Positions 53,086-63,961 of a stretch of DNA of 64,000 nucleotides are shown piece by piece. Location: contig JABSOM010000016.1 of assembly GCA_013215945.1 (NCBI GenBank), forward strand, positions 1-64,000. The letters run 5' to 3'. The stretch is from Campylobacteraceae bacterium (lineage in GTDB: Bacteria; Campylobacterota; Campylobacteria; Campylobacterales; Arcobacteraceae). Positions within the stretch are counted from its first letter, which is position 1. Every line of letters starts with the position of its first letter. Made by a program: the position numbers and the translations under genes. The notes under the pieces were generated by a model. It made no database searches and was not told the DNA's origin. It saw only the letters and a program-made list of their open reading frames with translations.

Positions 53086-54407
53086 ATTACTATTGTTGTG
53101 TAAGGATTGTATAAAACATTTGCGCCAGATTGAATTTTTACGTTTCTTCTTTGGGTGTAATCTACTTCATATCTTCCTTCATAATCTAGGGAAAACTTGG
53201 CACACAGTTGGGCTGCTTTTATAATTACTTCTTCGGGGATGGTTTTTTTGGTGTTTTGTACAAAAACATGGGCGGAAGGTCTGTCTTTTAGGTGAAACCA
53301 AAAATCACTTGCTTTTGAGTTTTTGAGTAAATAAATATTTTCTCTCTCACTTGTACCCAACATAATTTTAAAACCATTAAAAAAGAAAGCTTCATAAGGT
53401 TGTTCTTTTTTTGTTCTTTTTTGATTCTTTTCTTTTTTGGGCAATAAAAATTCACACTCATCTATATTTTTTGCATTTTGAATATTAAGAATCATACGTT
53501 TAAAAAAAGAAAGTTTTTCTTCAATATTGTTTTTTTCTATGGAAATGCTTTGAGCTTTTCTTTTTGTTTTTTTTGCTAATTTAAACAATTTATTTCCGTA
53601 TACACTTGGACTTGCTTCATTATTATCTAAATCAAGTGTTGTTAGCTCACCTTGCATGTTATATACTTCTATACTTTTTGCATAAGGTTTAATCAAATGA
53701 AGGTTTGAGAAAATAAGATTCCCTTTTTCATACAAAGCCTTGGCTTTTTCTTCTAGAACTTCTTCTTTTTCAAGTGTATTTAGTAACTTTTGCATTTTAT
53801 TGGCATTTTTATTAAGGCCAGAAAGTTTTACTTTTTTTAAATTGTTTAAATTAAGTTCTTCTTTTTTTGAGTACGTCTCGTATAAAAGTTCTTCTAAGTC
53901 TTTTATTTCTTCAATTTTAGGAATGTAAGATGCTTTTGGAACTTCTTCTAGTTTCTCCCCTACTTTTACAACACGAGAAGAAGAAAACTCATCAATATGC
54001 CTAAGCGCTTCTAAAATAATAAGATTTTCATCTGTTATTATAATATTCGTATGTTTTCCTGTAAACTCAAGTTGTAGCATTGTTTTTTCTTCTTTATATG
54101 AAGATTTTGAATCCACATAAAAACGAATGATTTTATCATCATTGTGTAAAGTGATATCTCTAATTTTAGCATTGTAAAAACGCTTTAACAGGATATTATC
54201 GAAGGGTGCATTAAAATCTTTTTTAGAGTAACGTTGTTCATTCTTTTTATATACTAAAGAATTCCCTTTAGTTAAATCAAAAAAAATGTTATTTTGATTA
54301 TTGAACTCAACTATAATTGTATTGTTTTCAATTCGTTTAATCACTTTAATAGCAGTACACTTGTCTTTTAAATAAGTAACCAATTCTTTTAATATGTAAT
54401 ATTTCAT
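53076..54407 (-). CDS. rqcH: NFACT-family ribosome quality-control protein RqcH
   Basis: A 443-residue NFACT protein, homologue of Rqc2/RqcH, which adds alanine tails to stalled nascent chains on 50S subunits. N-terminal NFACT-N (1-about 190), a long coiled-coil middle (about 195-330) and a C-terminal NFACT-R domain with GFKIMLGTSERENIYL and DFWFHLKDRPSAHVFV. It is shorter than B. subtilis RqcH (about 570), as in other Campylobacterota. Whether it adds tails is inference from the family. Confidence 0.87.
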   Translation of the reverse strand: MKYYILKELVTYLKDKCTAIKVIKRIENNTIIVEFNNQNNIFFDLTKGNSLVYKKNEQRYSKKDFNAPFDNILLKRFYNAKIRDITLHNDDKIIRFYVDSKSSYKEEKTMLQLEFTGKHTNIIITDENLIILEALRHIDEFSSSRVVKVGEKLEEVPKASYIPKIEEIKDLEELLYETYSKKEELNLNNLKKVKLSGLNKNANKMQKLLNTLEKEEVLEEKAKALYEKGNLIFSNLHLIKPYAKSIEVYNMQGELTTLDLDNNEASPSVYGNKLFKLAKKTKRKAQSISIEKNNIEEKLSFFKRMILNIQNAKNIDECEFLLPKKEKNQKRTKKEQPYEAFFFNGFKIMLGTSERENIYLLKNSKASDFWFHLKDRPSAHVFVQNTKKTIPEEVIIKAAQLCAKFSLDYEGRYEVDYTQRRNVKIQSGANVLYNPYTTIVINI

Positions 54408-54441
54408 TTTTATTCTTTATGTATTTGTATGTTTATATGTT

Positions 54442-54957
54442 TTAATGTCGAAAGGACATTTGTTCTAGTTGTAGTATTACTTTTTCTGCTGCTTCTAACA
54501 TGTTTATATTTAAAGCTTTAAATTTTTCATCTTCTATATTTACTAATAATTTATCGTATATTATAGAATAAGGATAAATAATAAAGTACATATACTCTTT
54601 TGACCTGGATTCATGATTCAATTCTTTGAACCACATAGCTAAAAGTGAGAAATAAAACATAGAAGGATTAAATTCTTTTTCTTTTTCCAAAACTTTACTT
54701 ACTTCTTTATTGATTAGATTATAAGCAGCTAAAACAGCCTTAATTCTAAAGTTTTTTGCATTTTTTAAATAATAATCATTGGGGTAAGTCATATACTCCA
54801 TCTGCACAAGCATTTCACTTGAAGTTTTACTCATATAAGTAAGAATATCATCGTTTACCTCAAAGGTATTTTGTCTTTCATTAATATAATGACGTATTAA
54901 ATCTTTACAAAACAATAATAAAGCTTCTGTTTTTATTTTTGATAGGTTTAAAATCAT
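54442..54957 (-). CDS. helical protein of unknown function
   Basis: A 171-residue all-helical cytoplasmic protein with no recognised domain or signal. It reads LLLFCKDLIRHYINERQ near the start and ends LEAAEKVILQLEQMSF. It lies 34 bases upstream of rqcH on the same strand and is probably co-transcribed. Its start overlaps a weak ribosome site. Confidence 0.6.
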   Translation of the reverse strand: MILNLSKIKTEALLLFCKDLIRHYINERQNTFEVNDDILTYMSKTSSEMLVQMEYMTYPNDYYLKNAKNFRIKAVLAAYNLINKEVSKVLEKEKEFNPSMFYFSLLAMWFKELNHESRSKEYMYFIIYPYSIIYDKLLVNIEDEKFKALNINMLEAAEKVILQLEQMSFRH

Positions 54958-55077
54958 TTATGATTTTAGCATTTTTTACTTTATGTGCTATAAATTCAAG
55001 AATTATAATTCACTTAATAATACTTTTAAGTCCAATTAAGATAACATATACAGATTTTATTATAAAAAAGGAAATGA

Positions 55078-56886
55078 TTGGAACCCATAGGTATTTTAAG
55101 CGAAGGTCAAATATATGATCTTCAAACTGCAGAAGCTTTAAACATCACAGGAGAGGAAGTAAGAGCTGACAACTCACCTGAATCACTCGAAATTCTTAGA
55201 CACTCCTGTGCTCACTTAATGGCACAAGCGATAAAAGAGTTATACAAAGATGCTAAATTCTTTGTTGGTCCTGTAATTAAAGAAGGATTCTATTACGATT
55301 TTAAAGTTGAATCTAAAATTACAGATGATGATTTAATTAAAATTGAAAAGAAAATGAAAGAACTTGCAAATGCAAGACTTCCTATTACACGTTCAGAGAT
55401 TTCAAGAGATACGTTTTTTGAAAAATTTGCTAACGATGAATTAAAACTAGAAGTAATCAAAAGAATTACAGACGATACATTGACTATGTATACCCAAGGT
55501 GATTTTGAAGACCTTTGCCGTGGACCACATTTACCCAATACAAGAATGATTCGAACCTTCAAACTAATAAGAGTAGCTGGTGCTTATCTTGGTGGTGATG
55601 AAAAAAACGAAATGATTACACGAATTTATGGAATTGCTTTTTTTGATAAAAAACAAATGCATGATTATGTAAGAATGTTAGAAGAAGCAAAAAAACGTGA
55701 CCATAGAAAACTAGGTACAGAATTAGAATTATTCGCTTTCAATGATGAAATAGGTGCTGGTTTGCCTTTATGGTTACCAAATGGTGCAAGACTACGTTCT
55801 AAATTAGAGCATATTTTGTATACTGCCCACAGAGTAAGAGGGTATCAACCCGTACGTGGACCTGAAATCTTAAAATCTGATATGTGGAAAACATCTGGTC
55901 ACTATGAGAATTATAAAGAAAATATGTATTTTACAACCATAGATGATCAAGAATATGGTTTAAAACCTATGAACTGTGTAGGTCATATACAAATATTCAA
56001 AAATAAATTGGTTTCTTACAAAGATTTACCAATGAAATATTTTGAATACGGAGTAGTTCACAGACATGAAATGTCTGGATCTATGCATGGATTATTTAGA
56101 GTAAGAGAATTTGCTCAAGATGATGCACATATTTTTTGTATGGAAAATCAAATTAAAGATGTTATCATTGAAGTGTTAGAATTTGTTGATGCTTTAATGA
56201 AGATGTTTGATTTTAAATATTCAATTGAAGTTTCAACAAGACCCGAAAAAGCAATTGGGAGTGATGAATTCTGGGAGAAAACAACTGCTGGAATTATTGA
56301 TGCACTTACTGAAAACAATATTGAATATGGTATTGATGAAGGTGGAGGAGCATTTTATGGTCCTAAAATTGATATTAAAATCACTGATGCTATTGGACGA
56401 CAATGGCAGTGTGGTACGGTTCAAGTTGATATGAACTTACCTGAGAGATTTAATGCACAATTTATTAATGCAGAAGGTGAAAAAGAACAGCCAGTAATGA
56501 TTCACAGAGCCATTTTAGGTTCTTTTGAACGATTTATTGGGATTTTAACTGAGCATTGTGCGGGAGAATTTCCTTTTCCTATTGCACCAACGCAAGTTAT
56601 TTTTATCCCAATCGCGGAACCTCATGTAGAGTATGCGAAAGAGTTAAATAAAGAACTGGTTTACAATGACATTGATGGCGAAATTTATTCTATGAACGAA
56701 AGTTTGAATAAGCGCGTTAGAATGGCAGAGAAAAGAAAAGTACCAATGATAGTTGTTCTTGGAGATGAAGAAGTTACTAATAAAACAATAGCTTTAAGAA
56801 ACAGAAGAACCAGAGAACAATCAAACATGACTAGAGATGAATTTATGTCTTTAGTAAAAGAATTAAAAAACGGGAGTAGAATTTGA
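55078..56886 (+). CDS. thrS: threonyl-tRNA synthetase
   Basis: A 602-residue class II synthetase. Editing domain HxxxH and catalytic motifs are clear: [22 protein letters not shown], the [28 protein letters not shown] region (motif 2) and [11 protein letters not shown] (motif 3). It lacks the usual TGS domain, as in H. pylori ThrS. The start is TTG at 55078 with AAAGGAA upstream. It is followed at once by infC. Confidence 0.95.
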   Translation: MEPIGILSEGQIYDLQTAEALNITGEEVRADNSPESLEILRHSCAHLMAQAIKELYKDAKFFVGPVIKEGFYYDFKVESKITDDDLIKIEKKMKELANARLPITRSEISRDTFFEKFANDELKLEVIKRITDDTLTMYTQGDFEDLCRGPHLPNTRMIRTFKLIRVAGAYLGGDEKNEMITRIYGIAFFDKKQMHDYVRMLEEAKKRDHRKLGTELELFAFNDEIGAGLPLWLPNGARLRSKLEHILYTAHRVRGYQPVRGPEILKSDMWKTSGHYENYKENMYFTTIDDQEYGLKPMNCVGHIQIFKNKLVSYKDLPMKYFEYGVVHRHEMSGSMHGLFRVREFAQDDAHIFCMENQIKDVIIEVLEFVDALMKMFDFKYSIEVSTRPEKAIGSDEFWEKTTAGIIDALTENNIEYGIDEGGGAFYGPKIDIKITDAIGRQWQCGTVQVDMNLPERFNAQFINAEGEKEQPVMIHRAILGSFERFIGILTEHCAGEFPFPIAPTQVIFIPIAEPHVEYAKELNKELVYNDIDGEIYSMNESLNKRVRMAEKRKVPMIVVLGDEEVTNKTIALRNRRTREQSNMTRDEFMSLVKELKNGSRI

Positions 56887-57422
56887 GTAGAGGTAAAAAA
56901 AACGACGCAATAATGAATGAGGACATCAGAGCTGTAGAAGTAAGATGTACAAGTGATAATGGTGAAAATTATGGAATTATTCCAACAAGAGAAGCATTAA
57001 ACATTGCTGATGAACAAGGTTTAGACCTAGTATTAATTGCGCCAGATGGTAAACCACCAGTTGCAAAAATCATGGATTACGGTAAATTTAAATACCAACA
57101 AGAAAAAAGAAAAAAAGAAGCAAGAAAAAACCAAAAAGTGATCGTAGTAAAAGAGATTAAACTTTCTGTTAAAATTGCTGACAATGATATTTCTTATAAA
57201 GTTAAACATGCACGTGAATTCTTAGAAGCTGGACATCATGTTAAGTTTAGAGTATTTTTAAAAGGTAGAGAAATGGCTCATCCACAAGCGGGTGTTGATG
57301 TTCTTAAAAGAGTATGGCCAATGGTAGAAGATTTAGCTACTATGGATAAAATGCCAAGATTAGAAGGTAGATATGTAAATATGCTTACTCTTCCTAAAAA
57401 AGACGAAAATACTAAAAACTAG
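56883..57422 (+). CDS. infC: translation initiation factor IF-3
   Basis: A 179-residue IF-3 with its N-terminal domain (R-A-x-[30 protein letters not shown]) and C-terminal ribosome-binding domain ([25 protein letters not shown]). The start is TTG overlapping the thrS stop (TTGA). A non-ATG start is typical for infC and underlies its autoregulation, since IF-3 discriminates against such codons. GGGAG lies upstream. Confidence 0.95.
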   Translation: MSRGKKNDAIMNEDIRAVEVRCTSDNGENYGIIPTREALNIADEQGLDLVLIAPDGKPPVAKIMDYGKFKYQQEKRKKEARKNQKVIVVKEIKLSVKIADNDISYKVKHAREFLEAGHHVKFRVFLKGREMAHPQAGVDVLKRVWPMVEDLATMDKMPRLEGRYVNMLTLPKKDENTKN

Positions 57423-57446
57423 TTTTACTCTTCTTACTACTTCATT

Positions 57447-57476
57447 TTATTAAACAGGGTTTGCCTCTGTTTGATA
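57447..57476 (+). promoter_or_regulatory. hairpin between infC and rpmI
   Basis: Arms TTATTAAACAG / CTGTTTGATAA with a GG/CC extension inside and a TTTG loop, followed by A-rich sequence. There is no U-run, so it could be an attenuator or a processing or L20-binding site in the infC-rpmI-rplT leader. Confidence 0.4.
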
Positions 57477-57584
57477 AAAATTAACAAATATTCTTTATTT
57501 AACCTTTCTTTAAATTAAATTTAAGTACAATGACAAACTTTTTCTAAATATATGGAAAATGCAAATTTAAATAAGGAAGCTAAA

Positions 57585-57782
57585 ATGCCAAAGATGAAAT
57601 CTAATAGTGGCGCTTTAAAAAGATTTAAAGTAAAGAAAAATGGTTCTATTAAAAGAGGATCTGCTTTTAGATCACACATTTTAACTAAAATGTCACAAAA
57701 AACTAAGAGAAATCTTAGAGGTTCAAAATTGATTCACAAAAGAGATACATTATCAGTTAAAAGAATGCTTTGTTTAGCATAA
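57585..57782 (+). CDS. rpmI: ribosomal protein bL35
   Basis: A 65-residue basic protein, [20 protein letters not shown] onwards, typical of L35. The ATG at 57585 with AAGGAAG upstream is the right start; an upstream in-frame ATG at 57552 would add 11 unrelated residues. Second gene of the infC-rpmI-rplT group. Confidence 0.95.
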   Translation: MPKMKSNSGALKRFKVKKNGSIKRGSAFRSHILTKMSQKTKRNLRGSKLIHKRDTLSVKRMLCLA

Positions 57783-57879
57783 TTAGTATTTACTAATTAT
57801 TTAGTCCCTCCACATACGTGGACAAGTTCGATTTATAATCGACACCTATTATTTACATAATATATGGTAAAGGAAAGAT

Positions 57880-58239
57880 ATGCCTAGAGTTAAAACTGGT
57901 ACAATTAGAAGAAAAAGACATAAAAAAGTATTAAAAGCTGCAAGAGGTTTTTTTCAAGGTAGAAGAAAACACTTCAGAAAAGCGAAAGAACAATTAGAAA
58001 GATCTATGGTTTACGCTTACCGAGATAGAAGACAAAAGAAAAGAGATATTAGAAAGCTTTGGATCGTTAGAATCAATGCTGCTTGTAGATTAAATGACAT
58101 CTCATATTCAAGATTCATAAATGGATTACACCTTTCTGGAATTGAATTAGATAGAAAAATCTTAGCAGATATGGCTATGAACGATGCGGCTGCATTTACA
58201 ACAGTTGCGACTGCTGCAAAAGCTGCTTTAACTAAATAA
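57880..58239 (+). CDS. rplT: ribosomal protein bL20
   Basis: A 119-residue basic protein with the L20 N-terminal tail ([20 protein letters not shown]) and the globular ending. AAAGGAAAG precedes the ATG. In other bacteria L20 represses its own operon through leader RNA; short hairpins in the 57783-57879 gap (for example TCGATT-TAT-AATCGA) could be the site. Confidence 0.96.
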   Translation: MPRVKTGTIRRKRHKKVLKAARGFFQGRRKHFRKAKEQLERSMVYAYRDRRQKKRDIRKLWIVRINAACRLNDISYSRFINGLHLSGIELDRKILADMAMNDAAAFTTVATAAKAALTK

Positions 58240-58254
58240 TTTAAATTTGCAAAT

Positions 58255-58290
58255 AAAAAAAGCTTGAACCTAGGTTCAAGCTTTTTTTTT
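58255..58290. terminator. strong terminator after rplT
   Basis: A perfect palindromic stem (AAAGCTTGAACC-TA-GGTTCAAGCTTT) flanked by A-run and T-run, working in both directions between rplT and the convergent mobA. Confidence 0.9.
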
Positions 58291-58300
58291 GTCTTAAAAA

Positions 58301-58906
58301 CTAAGAAAAACTCTTAATTAATTCTTTTGCTCTCGCATAATCTTCTTGATGATTTAAGTTAATAAACTCATCATCATTTTTAAAATCAACAATTTTAGTA
58401 TTCACACTTTTTAATAAATATCCTATTTTATGCATATCATCATCAAGCATTTTATTAATTACAGGAAGTATACTTTTAGAAAAAACTCCTGTTAAAGAAT
58501 GTAAGCGTTGTGTTTGCGCAACACAAATATCAAAAAGTTTTGATTCTTCTATAAGCTTGTTAATGCTTGAAATAGTAACTAAAGGAGTATCAACGCTAAG
58601 AATAAATACTTTGGGTGCTTCTAGCTGCTCTAAAACACTTTGAAGTGCAATCAAAGGTGAATATATATCACTCTTTTCTAATAAAAGCTCACAATCGAAA
58701 TCAAATTTATTTGTTTTTGAAGAAAGACAGATATTTTGAAAATAAGGAAACAATCTTTTGTATTGGTATTTTGCTAAAGAAGAAGCGTTTGAAAAAGGAA
58801 GAAGTGCTTTGTCTTCTTTCATTCTGCTACTTTTTCCTCCACATAAAATAACCAAAGGCATTTCATGTAGTGAGCCTTGAATGAAAAAAGAGTTTTTTTC
58901 ATTCAT
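58301..58906 (-). CDS. mobA: molybdenum cofactor guanylyltransferase
   Basis: About 200 residues with the nucleotidyltransferase motif LCGGKSSRMKEDKALLPF and a later SVDTPLV. It attaches GMP to molybdopterin for enzymes such as the nitrate reductase at 8-10 kb. The first 15 residues are not family-like, and the ATG at 58861 (MPLVILCGG) may be the true start. It lies 6 bases after leuC. Confidence 0.9.
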   Translation of the reverse strand: MNEKNSFFIQGSLHEMPLVILCGGKSSRMKEDKALLPFSNASSLAKYQYKRLFPYFQNICLSSKTNKFDFDCELLLEKSDIYSPLIALQSVLEQLEAPKVFILSVDTPLVTISSINKLIEESKLFDICVAQTQRLHSLTGVFSKSILPVINKMLDDDMHKIGYLLKSVNTKIVDFKNDDEFINLNHQEDYARAKELIKSFS

Positions 58907-58912
58907 AAAGTT

Positions 58913-60205
58913 TTATACCGTTTTTATTTCTAAATCAATTATACTTGCTGGATCTGTAATATAACCAGAAATAGCAGAAGCCGCAGCAACTGCTGTGTTA
59001 GATAAATAAATCTTTGAAGAACGTGAGCCCATTCTACCTACAAAGTTTCTATTAGTTGTAGAGATACACACTTCATTATCTCCTAAGATTCCCATATAAC
59101 CACCTAAACAAGCCCCACAAGTAGGATTTGAAACAACAGCTCCTGCATCAATTAAAATATCAACATAACCTGCTTTTGTTGCATCTCTTAAAATCTTTTG
59201 AGTTCCAGGCGTTACAATTAATCTAACATGTCTTGCCACTCTTTTATTTTTTAATAATTGTGCAGCTGCTTTAAAATCACTTAATCTTCCGTTTGTACAA
59301 GAACCTATAAATACTTGATCTACTCTAATTTGATCACTTACCGCTTGAGATAAAGGGTGACCATTTGATGGTAAAAATGGGTAAGCAATAACAGGCTCTA
59401 AATTTGAAACATCAATTTCAATGACTCTAACATAACTTGCATCATCATCTGAATAATGAATCTTAGGTTCATCTCTTAATGAGTCTCGTGAGTCTAAAAA
59501 CTCTTTTGTAATATCATCATAAGCTACAATACCACTTTTAGCACCCGCTTCAATAGACATATTACATAAAGCAAATCTATCATCCATAGAAAGTTGAGAT
59601 ATGGTATCGCCTGTAAATTCAAGTGCTTTATATAAAGCACCATCAACACCTAAAATTCTAATAATTTCTAAAATTAAATCTTTCCCAGTTACATATTTTC
59701 TTAATTTTCCAGAAAATATTACTTTGATTGATTCTGGAACTTTAAACCAATTTCCACCAGTAATCATAGCAAACGAAATGTCTGTACTTCCCATACCGGT
59801 TGAAAATGCGCCTAAGGCTCCATGTGTACAGGTATGTGAATCTGCACCAATAATAACATCTCCTGGAAGAACCAAACCTTTTTCAGGAAGTAATGCATGT
59901 TCAATTCCCATGTCTTTTTCATCAAAGAAATACTTTAAATCGTGTTTATATGCGAAATCTCGTGATATTTTTGCTTGATTTGCAGATGCTATATCTTTTG
60001 CTGGAATAAAGTGATCAAGTACTATTGCAAAACCTTCTGGATTGGCTAAGGTTTCTTTTCCACTTTCTTCAAAAGCTCTAATTGAAATAGGTGTTGTAAT
60101 ATCATTCCCAATAACCATATCAATGTTGCATCTGATTATTTCTCCTGCATATACTTTTTTACCTATATGTTCACTAAATATTTTTTCTGTAATTGTTTGA
60201 CTCAT
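58913..60205 (-). CDS. leuC: 3-isopropylmalate dehydratase large subunit
   Basis: A 430-residue aconitase-family protein of leucine synthesis. Cluster cysteines are in SHTCTH-, FIGSCTNGRLSD and NPTCGACLGG, and the HAC-type length (about 420) is of the short bacterial/archaeal LeuC group. GGGAAG precedes the ATG. No leuD is visible next to it. Confidence 0.92.
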   Translation of the reverse strand: MSQTITEKIFSEHIGKKVYAGEIIRCNIDMVIGNDITTPISIRAFEESGKETLANPEGFAIVLDHFIPAKDIASANQAKISRDFAYKHDLKYFFDEKDMGIEHALLPEKGLVLPGDVIIGADSHTCTHGALGAFSTGMGSTDISFAMITGGNWFKVPESIKVIFSGKLRKYVTGKDLILEIIRILGVDGALYKALEFTGDTISQLSMDDRFALCNMSIEAGAKSGIVAYDDITKEFLDSRDSLRDEPKIHYSDDDASYVRVIEIDVSNLEPVIAYPFLPSNGHPLSQAVSDQIRVDQVFIGSCTNGRLSDFKAAAQLLKNKRVARHVRLIVTPGTQKILRDATKAGYVDILIDAGAVVSNPTCGACLGGYMGILGDNEVCISTTNRNFVGRMGSRSSKIYLSNTAVAAASAISGYITDPASIIDLEIKTV

Positions 60206-60272
60206 AAACTTCCCTATACTTTTATAAATTGTAATATTATATCTAAAATTAAGTAAAGAGATGTGAGATTAT

Positions 60273-60312
60273 CTTTATGAAAAGAAATAGAAAAACTATT
60301 GCTTTCATAAAG
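60273..60312. terminator. long hairpin between lspA and leuC
   Basis: Arms of about 17 bases (CTTTATGAAA-AGAAATAG against CTATT-GCTTTCATAAAG, one bulge and one mismatch) around an A5 loop. It lies between the lspA stop and the leuC start. No U-run on the minus strand, so it may be a terminator or a leader structure of leuC. Confidence 0.5.
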
Positions 60313-60333
60313 TTAAGTATTTATAAATTTATT

Positions 60334-60795
60334 TTATTGTAATTTTTTCTCTTCTTTAGAGTATTTGTATTGTAAATATAGAATAATAACAATGGCTAAA
60401 TCAATTAAAACATCCGACATATTAAAAATTGCAAAATCAAATTTATAATGCCAATACACATAATCAACCACTGCTCCATAAGTAAATCTGTCTAAAATAT
60501 TAGATAATCCACCTGCATATAAAAGCATAATTGCAGGAGCATATTTCCTAATAATGTCTTGGTTTAAATACAAATAAATAGAACCTGCTCCTAGAATAAG
60601 TAATTGAATGTATTTTAAATATTGGGCAAGGAATTCAAACATAGAAAATGCAACGCCATAATTATATGCCAAAACAAGAGAAATAACAGGACCATCGTAA
60701 CCCCAATTTAAATATACAAAAGCATATTTTATATACTGATCTATTATAAATAGAACTATAAAAACACTAAAATATTTAACTTTTAAATTATTCAT
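60334..60795 (-). CDS. lspA: lipoprotein signal peptidase
   Basis: A 153-residue membrane aspartic protease with four helices. The catalytic aspartates are in AVVDYV and FNMSDVLID, and the NILDR motif is present. It cleaves the lipoprotein signals of the several lipoproteins in this window. ATGA overlap with glmM. Confidence 0.95.
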   Translation of the reverse strand: MNNLKVKYFSVFIVLFIIDQYIKYAFVYLNWGYDGPVISLVLAYNYGVAFSMFEFLAQYLKYIQLLILGAGSIYLYLNQDIIRKYAPAIMLLYAGGLSNILDRFTYGAVVDYVYWHYKFDFAIFNMSDVLIDLAIVIILYLQYKYSKEEKKLQ

Positions 60796-62126
60796 AGAGC
60801 TTTGTGGAAGAAAGTAAGAAATTTTTCCATCATATCATCAACATCTTTTTTATTTTTACCTTCTAATAAAACTCTTAGTTTATTTTCCGTTCCAGAATAA
60901 CGAATTAAATGTCGCATTCCTTTTGTTTTGGCTTCGTTTAATAAAGGTTCTAGACCTTCAATTTCATCTAAAGGTGGTTTTTTAGTAATATTAATATTTT
61001 TTAAAACTTGTGGATATAAGTCAAATGGATTTAATACTTCACTGGCTTTTTTACCTGATTTAATAATTAAAGCAAGTACTTGTAAAGCAGAAGCTAAACC
61101 ATCCCCCGTTTTTGCAACATCCGTAAAAATAACGTGCCCGCTTTGTTCCCCACCAAAATTAATATTGTTCTTTTTCATATTGGCTAATACATGTTTATCC
61201 CCAACATCTGTTCTCTCTAAACGCAAGTCTGAAGCATTTAAATAATCTTCTAACGCTTGGTTGGACATAACAGTAGCTACACAAGCTTTTCCTTGAAGAA
61301 GATTTTGTGAATGTAAGTAAGTACACAAAGCACCTAACAGTTTATCGCCATCAATTACCTTACCTTTTTCATCAATAACAACTAATCTGTCAGCATCTCC
61401 ATCTAAAGCAATACCAATATCAGCTCTTACTTTTGTAACAATTTTTCCCACGTTTTCTGGATGAAGTGCTCCACAATTTTCATTAATATTAAAACCATCA
61501 GGCCTTGCATTTATAGTAAAGACCTCTGCCCCTAACTCTTCTAGAATAGTAGGACCTACTTTATAAGCAGCTCCATTTGCACAATCAAGTACTATTCGTA
61601 AACCCTGTAAAGATAATTCTTTTGGAAAAGAAGATTTTAAAGAAACAATATATCGGCCTATTACATCATCAATTCTTTTAGATGATCCAATTTCTTTTCC
61701 TGTTTTTTGATTAGCAAGTCTGATTTCATCATTAAAAAATATCTTTTCAATCTCTTTTTCACAAGTAATATTTAATTTGTCTCCATGATTATCAAAAAAC
61801 TTAATTCCATTGTCATCATAAGGATTGTGAGAAGCAGAAATCATAATACCCCCATCACAACGCATAGATTCTGTTAAATATGCAATAGCAGGTGTAGGCA
61901 TTGGACCTATTTGTATTACATCATATCCCACAGCTGTTAATCCAGAAACAAGTGCATTTTCAATCATATAACCGCTTCTTCTCGTATCTTTTCCTACTAA
62001 AATCTTATTAGTTGTTGAATGTTTTCTAAAATATATTCCTGCTGCCATGGCTAATTTCATAGTTGTCATTGCATCTAAAAAATCTCCCGCTTTTCCTCTT
62101 ACCCCATCTGTACCAAATAATTTCAT
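60792..62126 (-). CDS. glmM: phosphoglucosamine mutase
   Basis: A 444-residue enzyme converting glucosamine-6-phosphate to glucosamine-1-phosphate for peptidoglycan and LPS. The phosphoserine loop [16 protein letters not shown], the metal loop DGDADR and the C-terminal [14 protein letters not shown] sugar and phosphate binding motif are intact. ATAGGAT precedes the ATG. Confidence 0.96.
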   Translation of the reverse strand: MKLFGTDGVRGKAGDFLDAMTTMKLAMAAGIYFRKHSTTNKILVGKDTRRSGYMIENALVSGLTAVGYDVIQIGPMPTPAIAYLTESMRCDGGIMISASHNPYDDNGIKFFDNHGDKLNITCEKEIEKIFFNDEIRLANQKTGKEIGSSKRIDDVIGRYIVSLKSSFPKELSLQGLRIVLDCANGAAYKVGPTILEELGAEVFTINARPDGFNINENCGALHPENVGKIVTKVRADIGIALDGDADRLVVIDEKGKVIDGDKLLGALCTYLHSQNLLQGKACVATVMSNQALEDYLNASDLRLERTDVGDKHVLANMKKNNINFGGEQSGHVIFTDVAKTGDGLASALQVLALIIKSGKKASEVLNPFDLYPQVLKNINITKKPPLDEIEGLEPLLNEAKTKGMRHLIRYSGTENKLRVLLEGKNKKDVDDMMEKFLTFFHKAL

Positions 62127-62273
62127 AATATTTATCCTATATTTATTAACAATAGCTTCACATAAAGGTACTTTTAAGAGTATTTTACGTTAGTACTAGC
62201 TTAATTTAAACTTACTTTAATGTTATTTAGCTAACATTCTACCCTTAAAAATTTTACAAAGAGGTTAAGAAAA

Positions 62274-62534
62274 ATGGCAAATCATAAATCTGCTGCTAAA
62301 AGAGCAAGACAAACAATCGTTAAGACTGAAAGAAATAGATTCTACAAAACAAGAATCAAAAATGTAGTAAAAGAAGTAGTATCTGCAATCGACTCTGCTG
62401 ATAAAGAAACTGCATTAGTTGCAATGAAAAAAGCAAACAAGTATATTCACCATTGTGTATCTAAGGGTATCCTTAAAAAAGCAACTGCTGGTAGAAAAGT
62501 ATCTAGATTACAAGTTAAAGTGAATGCAATATAA
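62274..62534 (+). CDS. rpsT: ribosomal protein bS20
   Basis: An 86-residue basic helical protein ([21 protein letters not shown]...) typical of S20. AAAGAGGT precedes the ATG. Divergent from glmM. The following prfA is only 50 bases away. Confidence 0.96.
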   Translation: MANHKSAAKRARQTIVKTERNRFYKTRIKNVVKEVVSAIDSADKETALVAMKKANKYIHHCVSKGILKKATAGRKVSRLQVKVNAI

Positions 62535-62584
62535 TTATTTCACTTTTTAGTGTTCTATAATATAAATTCAAAATAAAGAGAATT

Positions 62585-63652
62585 ATGCTTCAAAATAAAC
62601 TACAAACTTTTATTGACAGAAACGAAGAGATTAATGTAAGGTTAATCTCAGAAGAAGTGATTTCTGATATAAAATTAATGACAAAACTTTCTAAAGAGCA
62701 AGCTAGTATTGCTCCTGTTGTTAACAAAGCAAAAGAATATATTCAGTTACTTGAAGATATTGCTGATAATAAACTTTTATTAGAAGATTCAGAATTAGGT
62801 GAACTTGCAAAAGAAGAACTTAAAGAATTAGAACCACAAAAACCCCTTATTGAAGAAGAAATAAAACTTTTATTACTTCCAACAGATCCAAATGATGAAA
62901 AAAATATTTATTTGGAACTACGAGCGGGTGCTGGTGGAGATGAAGCTGCAATTTTCGTAGGGGATTTATTTAAGACGTATTTAAAATATGCTGAGAATAA
63001 TGGCTGGAAAGTTGAAATCATGAGTCAAAATAACAGTGAATCTGGTGGTTTTAAAGAAATAGTTGCACTATTTAAAGGCAACCATGTTTACTCTAAATTG
63101 AAGTTTGAAGGTGGAACTCATAGAGTTCAGCGAGTTCCAGATACAGAATCACAAGGAAGAGTTCATACCTCTGCTATAACAGTTGCTGTTATGCCAGAAG
63201 TTGATGACGTAGAAATTAACATCAGTGCGACTGATTTAAAAATCGATGTAATGAGATCATCAGGATGTGGTGGTCAATCTGTTAATACTACGGATTCAGC
63301 GGTACGAATTACTCACTTGCCAACAGGAATAGTAGTAACCAACCAAGACCAAAAATCTCAACATAAAAACAGAGAAAAAGCCATGAAAGTTTTAAAAGCA
63401 AGGTTATATGATCTGGAAAATAAAGAGAGAATGGAAAAAGAAGGTGCTGATAGAAAAGAACAAGTTGGTACTGGTGATAGAAGTGGAAGAATTAGAACGT
63501 ATAATTATCCGCAGAACAGAGTAAGTGACCATAGAATTAACCTCACACTTTATAGATTAGATTATATAATGAATGACGGTTTATTAAATGAGATTATTGA
63601 TCCATTAATGGCCGATCATCAAGCACGACTAATTGAAGCAAACGGTTTATAA
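62585..63652 (+). CDS. prfA: peptide chain release factor 1
   Basis: A 355-residue class I release factor reading UAA and UAG. The peptidyl-hydrolysis motif GCGGQSVN with its GGQ lies at about 227-232. The domain 2 region ([14 protein letters not shown]) is type 1. Length and domain order are normal. AAAGAG precedes the ATG. Confidence 0.95.
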   Translation: MLQNKLQTFIDRNEEINVRLISEEVISDIKLMTKLSKEQASIAPVVNKAKEYIQLLEDIADNKLLLEDSELGELAKEELKELEPQKPLIEEEIKLLLLPTDPNDEKNIYLELRAGAGGDEAAIFVGDLFKTYLKYAENNGWKVEIMSQNNSESGGFKEIVALFKGNHVYSKLKFEGGTHRVQRVPDTESQGRVHTSAITVAVMPEVDDVEINISATDLKIDVMRSSGCGGQSVNTTDSAVRITHLPTGIVVTNQDQKSQHKNREKAMKVLKARLYDLENKERMEKEGADRKEQVGTGDRSGRIRTYNYPQNRVSDHRINLTLYRLDYIMNDGLLNEIIDPLMADHQARLIEANGL

Positions 63653-63718
63653 CCCTAGCTTCAATCTCTATAATATACTCCTACAATTAATACATTTTAT
63701 TCCATATAAAGGACCAAA

Positions 63719-63907
63719 ATGATTCAAAAAAACAAAATCTACACCCACTACAAAAATCAAGAAGATTATCTCGTTAAAGATTTCTGCAAAATTCAAGAAA
63801 ATGACACTTGGGTTAAAGCTGTACTTTATAGCCCGCTTAATGAGTCTTTATTATTTGTACGAAGTCTCAAAGAATTCCAAGAAAAATTCAAGCCTAAAAA
63901 CAAGTAA
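63719..63907 (+). CDS. DUF1653 protein
   Basis: A 62-residue protein with the DUF1653 pattern: YTHYKNQEDYLVKDFCKIQE, then AVLYSPLNESLLFVRSLKEFQEK. Family members are small, of unknown function. AAAGGACC precedes the ATG, and a TATAAT box lies at about 63669-63674. Confidence 0.85.
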   Translation: MIQKNKIYTHYKNQEDYLVKDFCKIQENDTWVKAVLYSPLNESLLFVRSLKEFQEKFKPKNK

Positions 63908-63961
63908 CCAAGATGTAACCAAATCATATTAAACTTCTGCATCAAAAAAATGGAGATAAAT

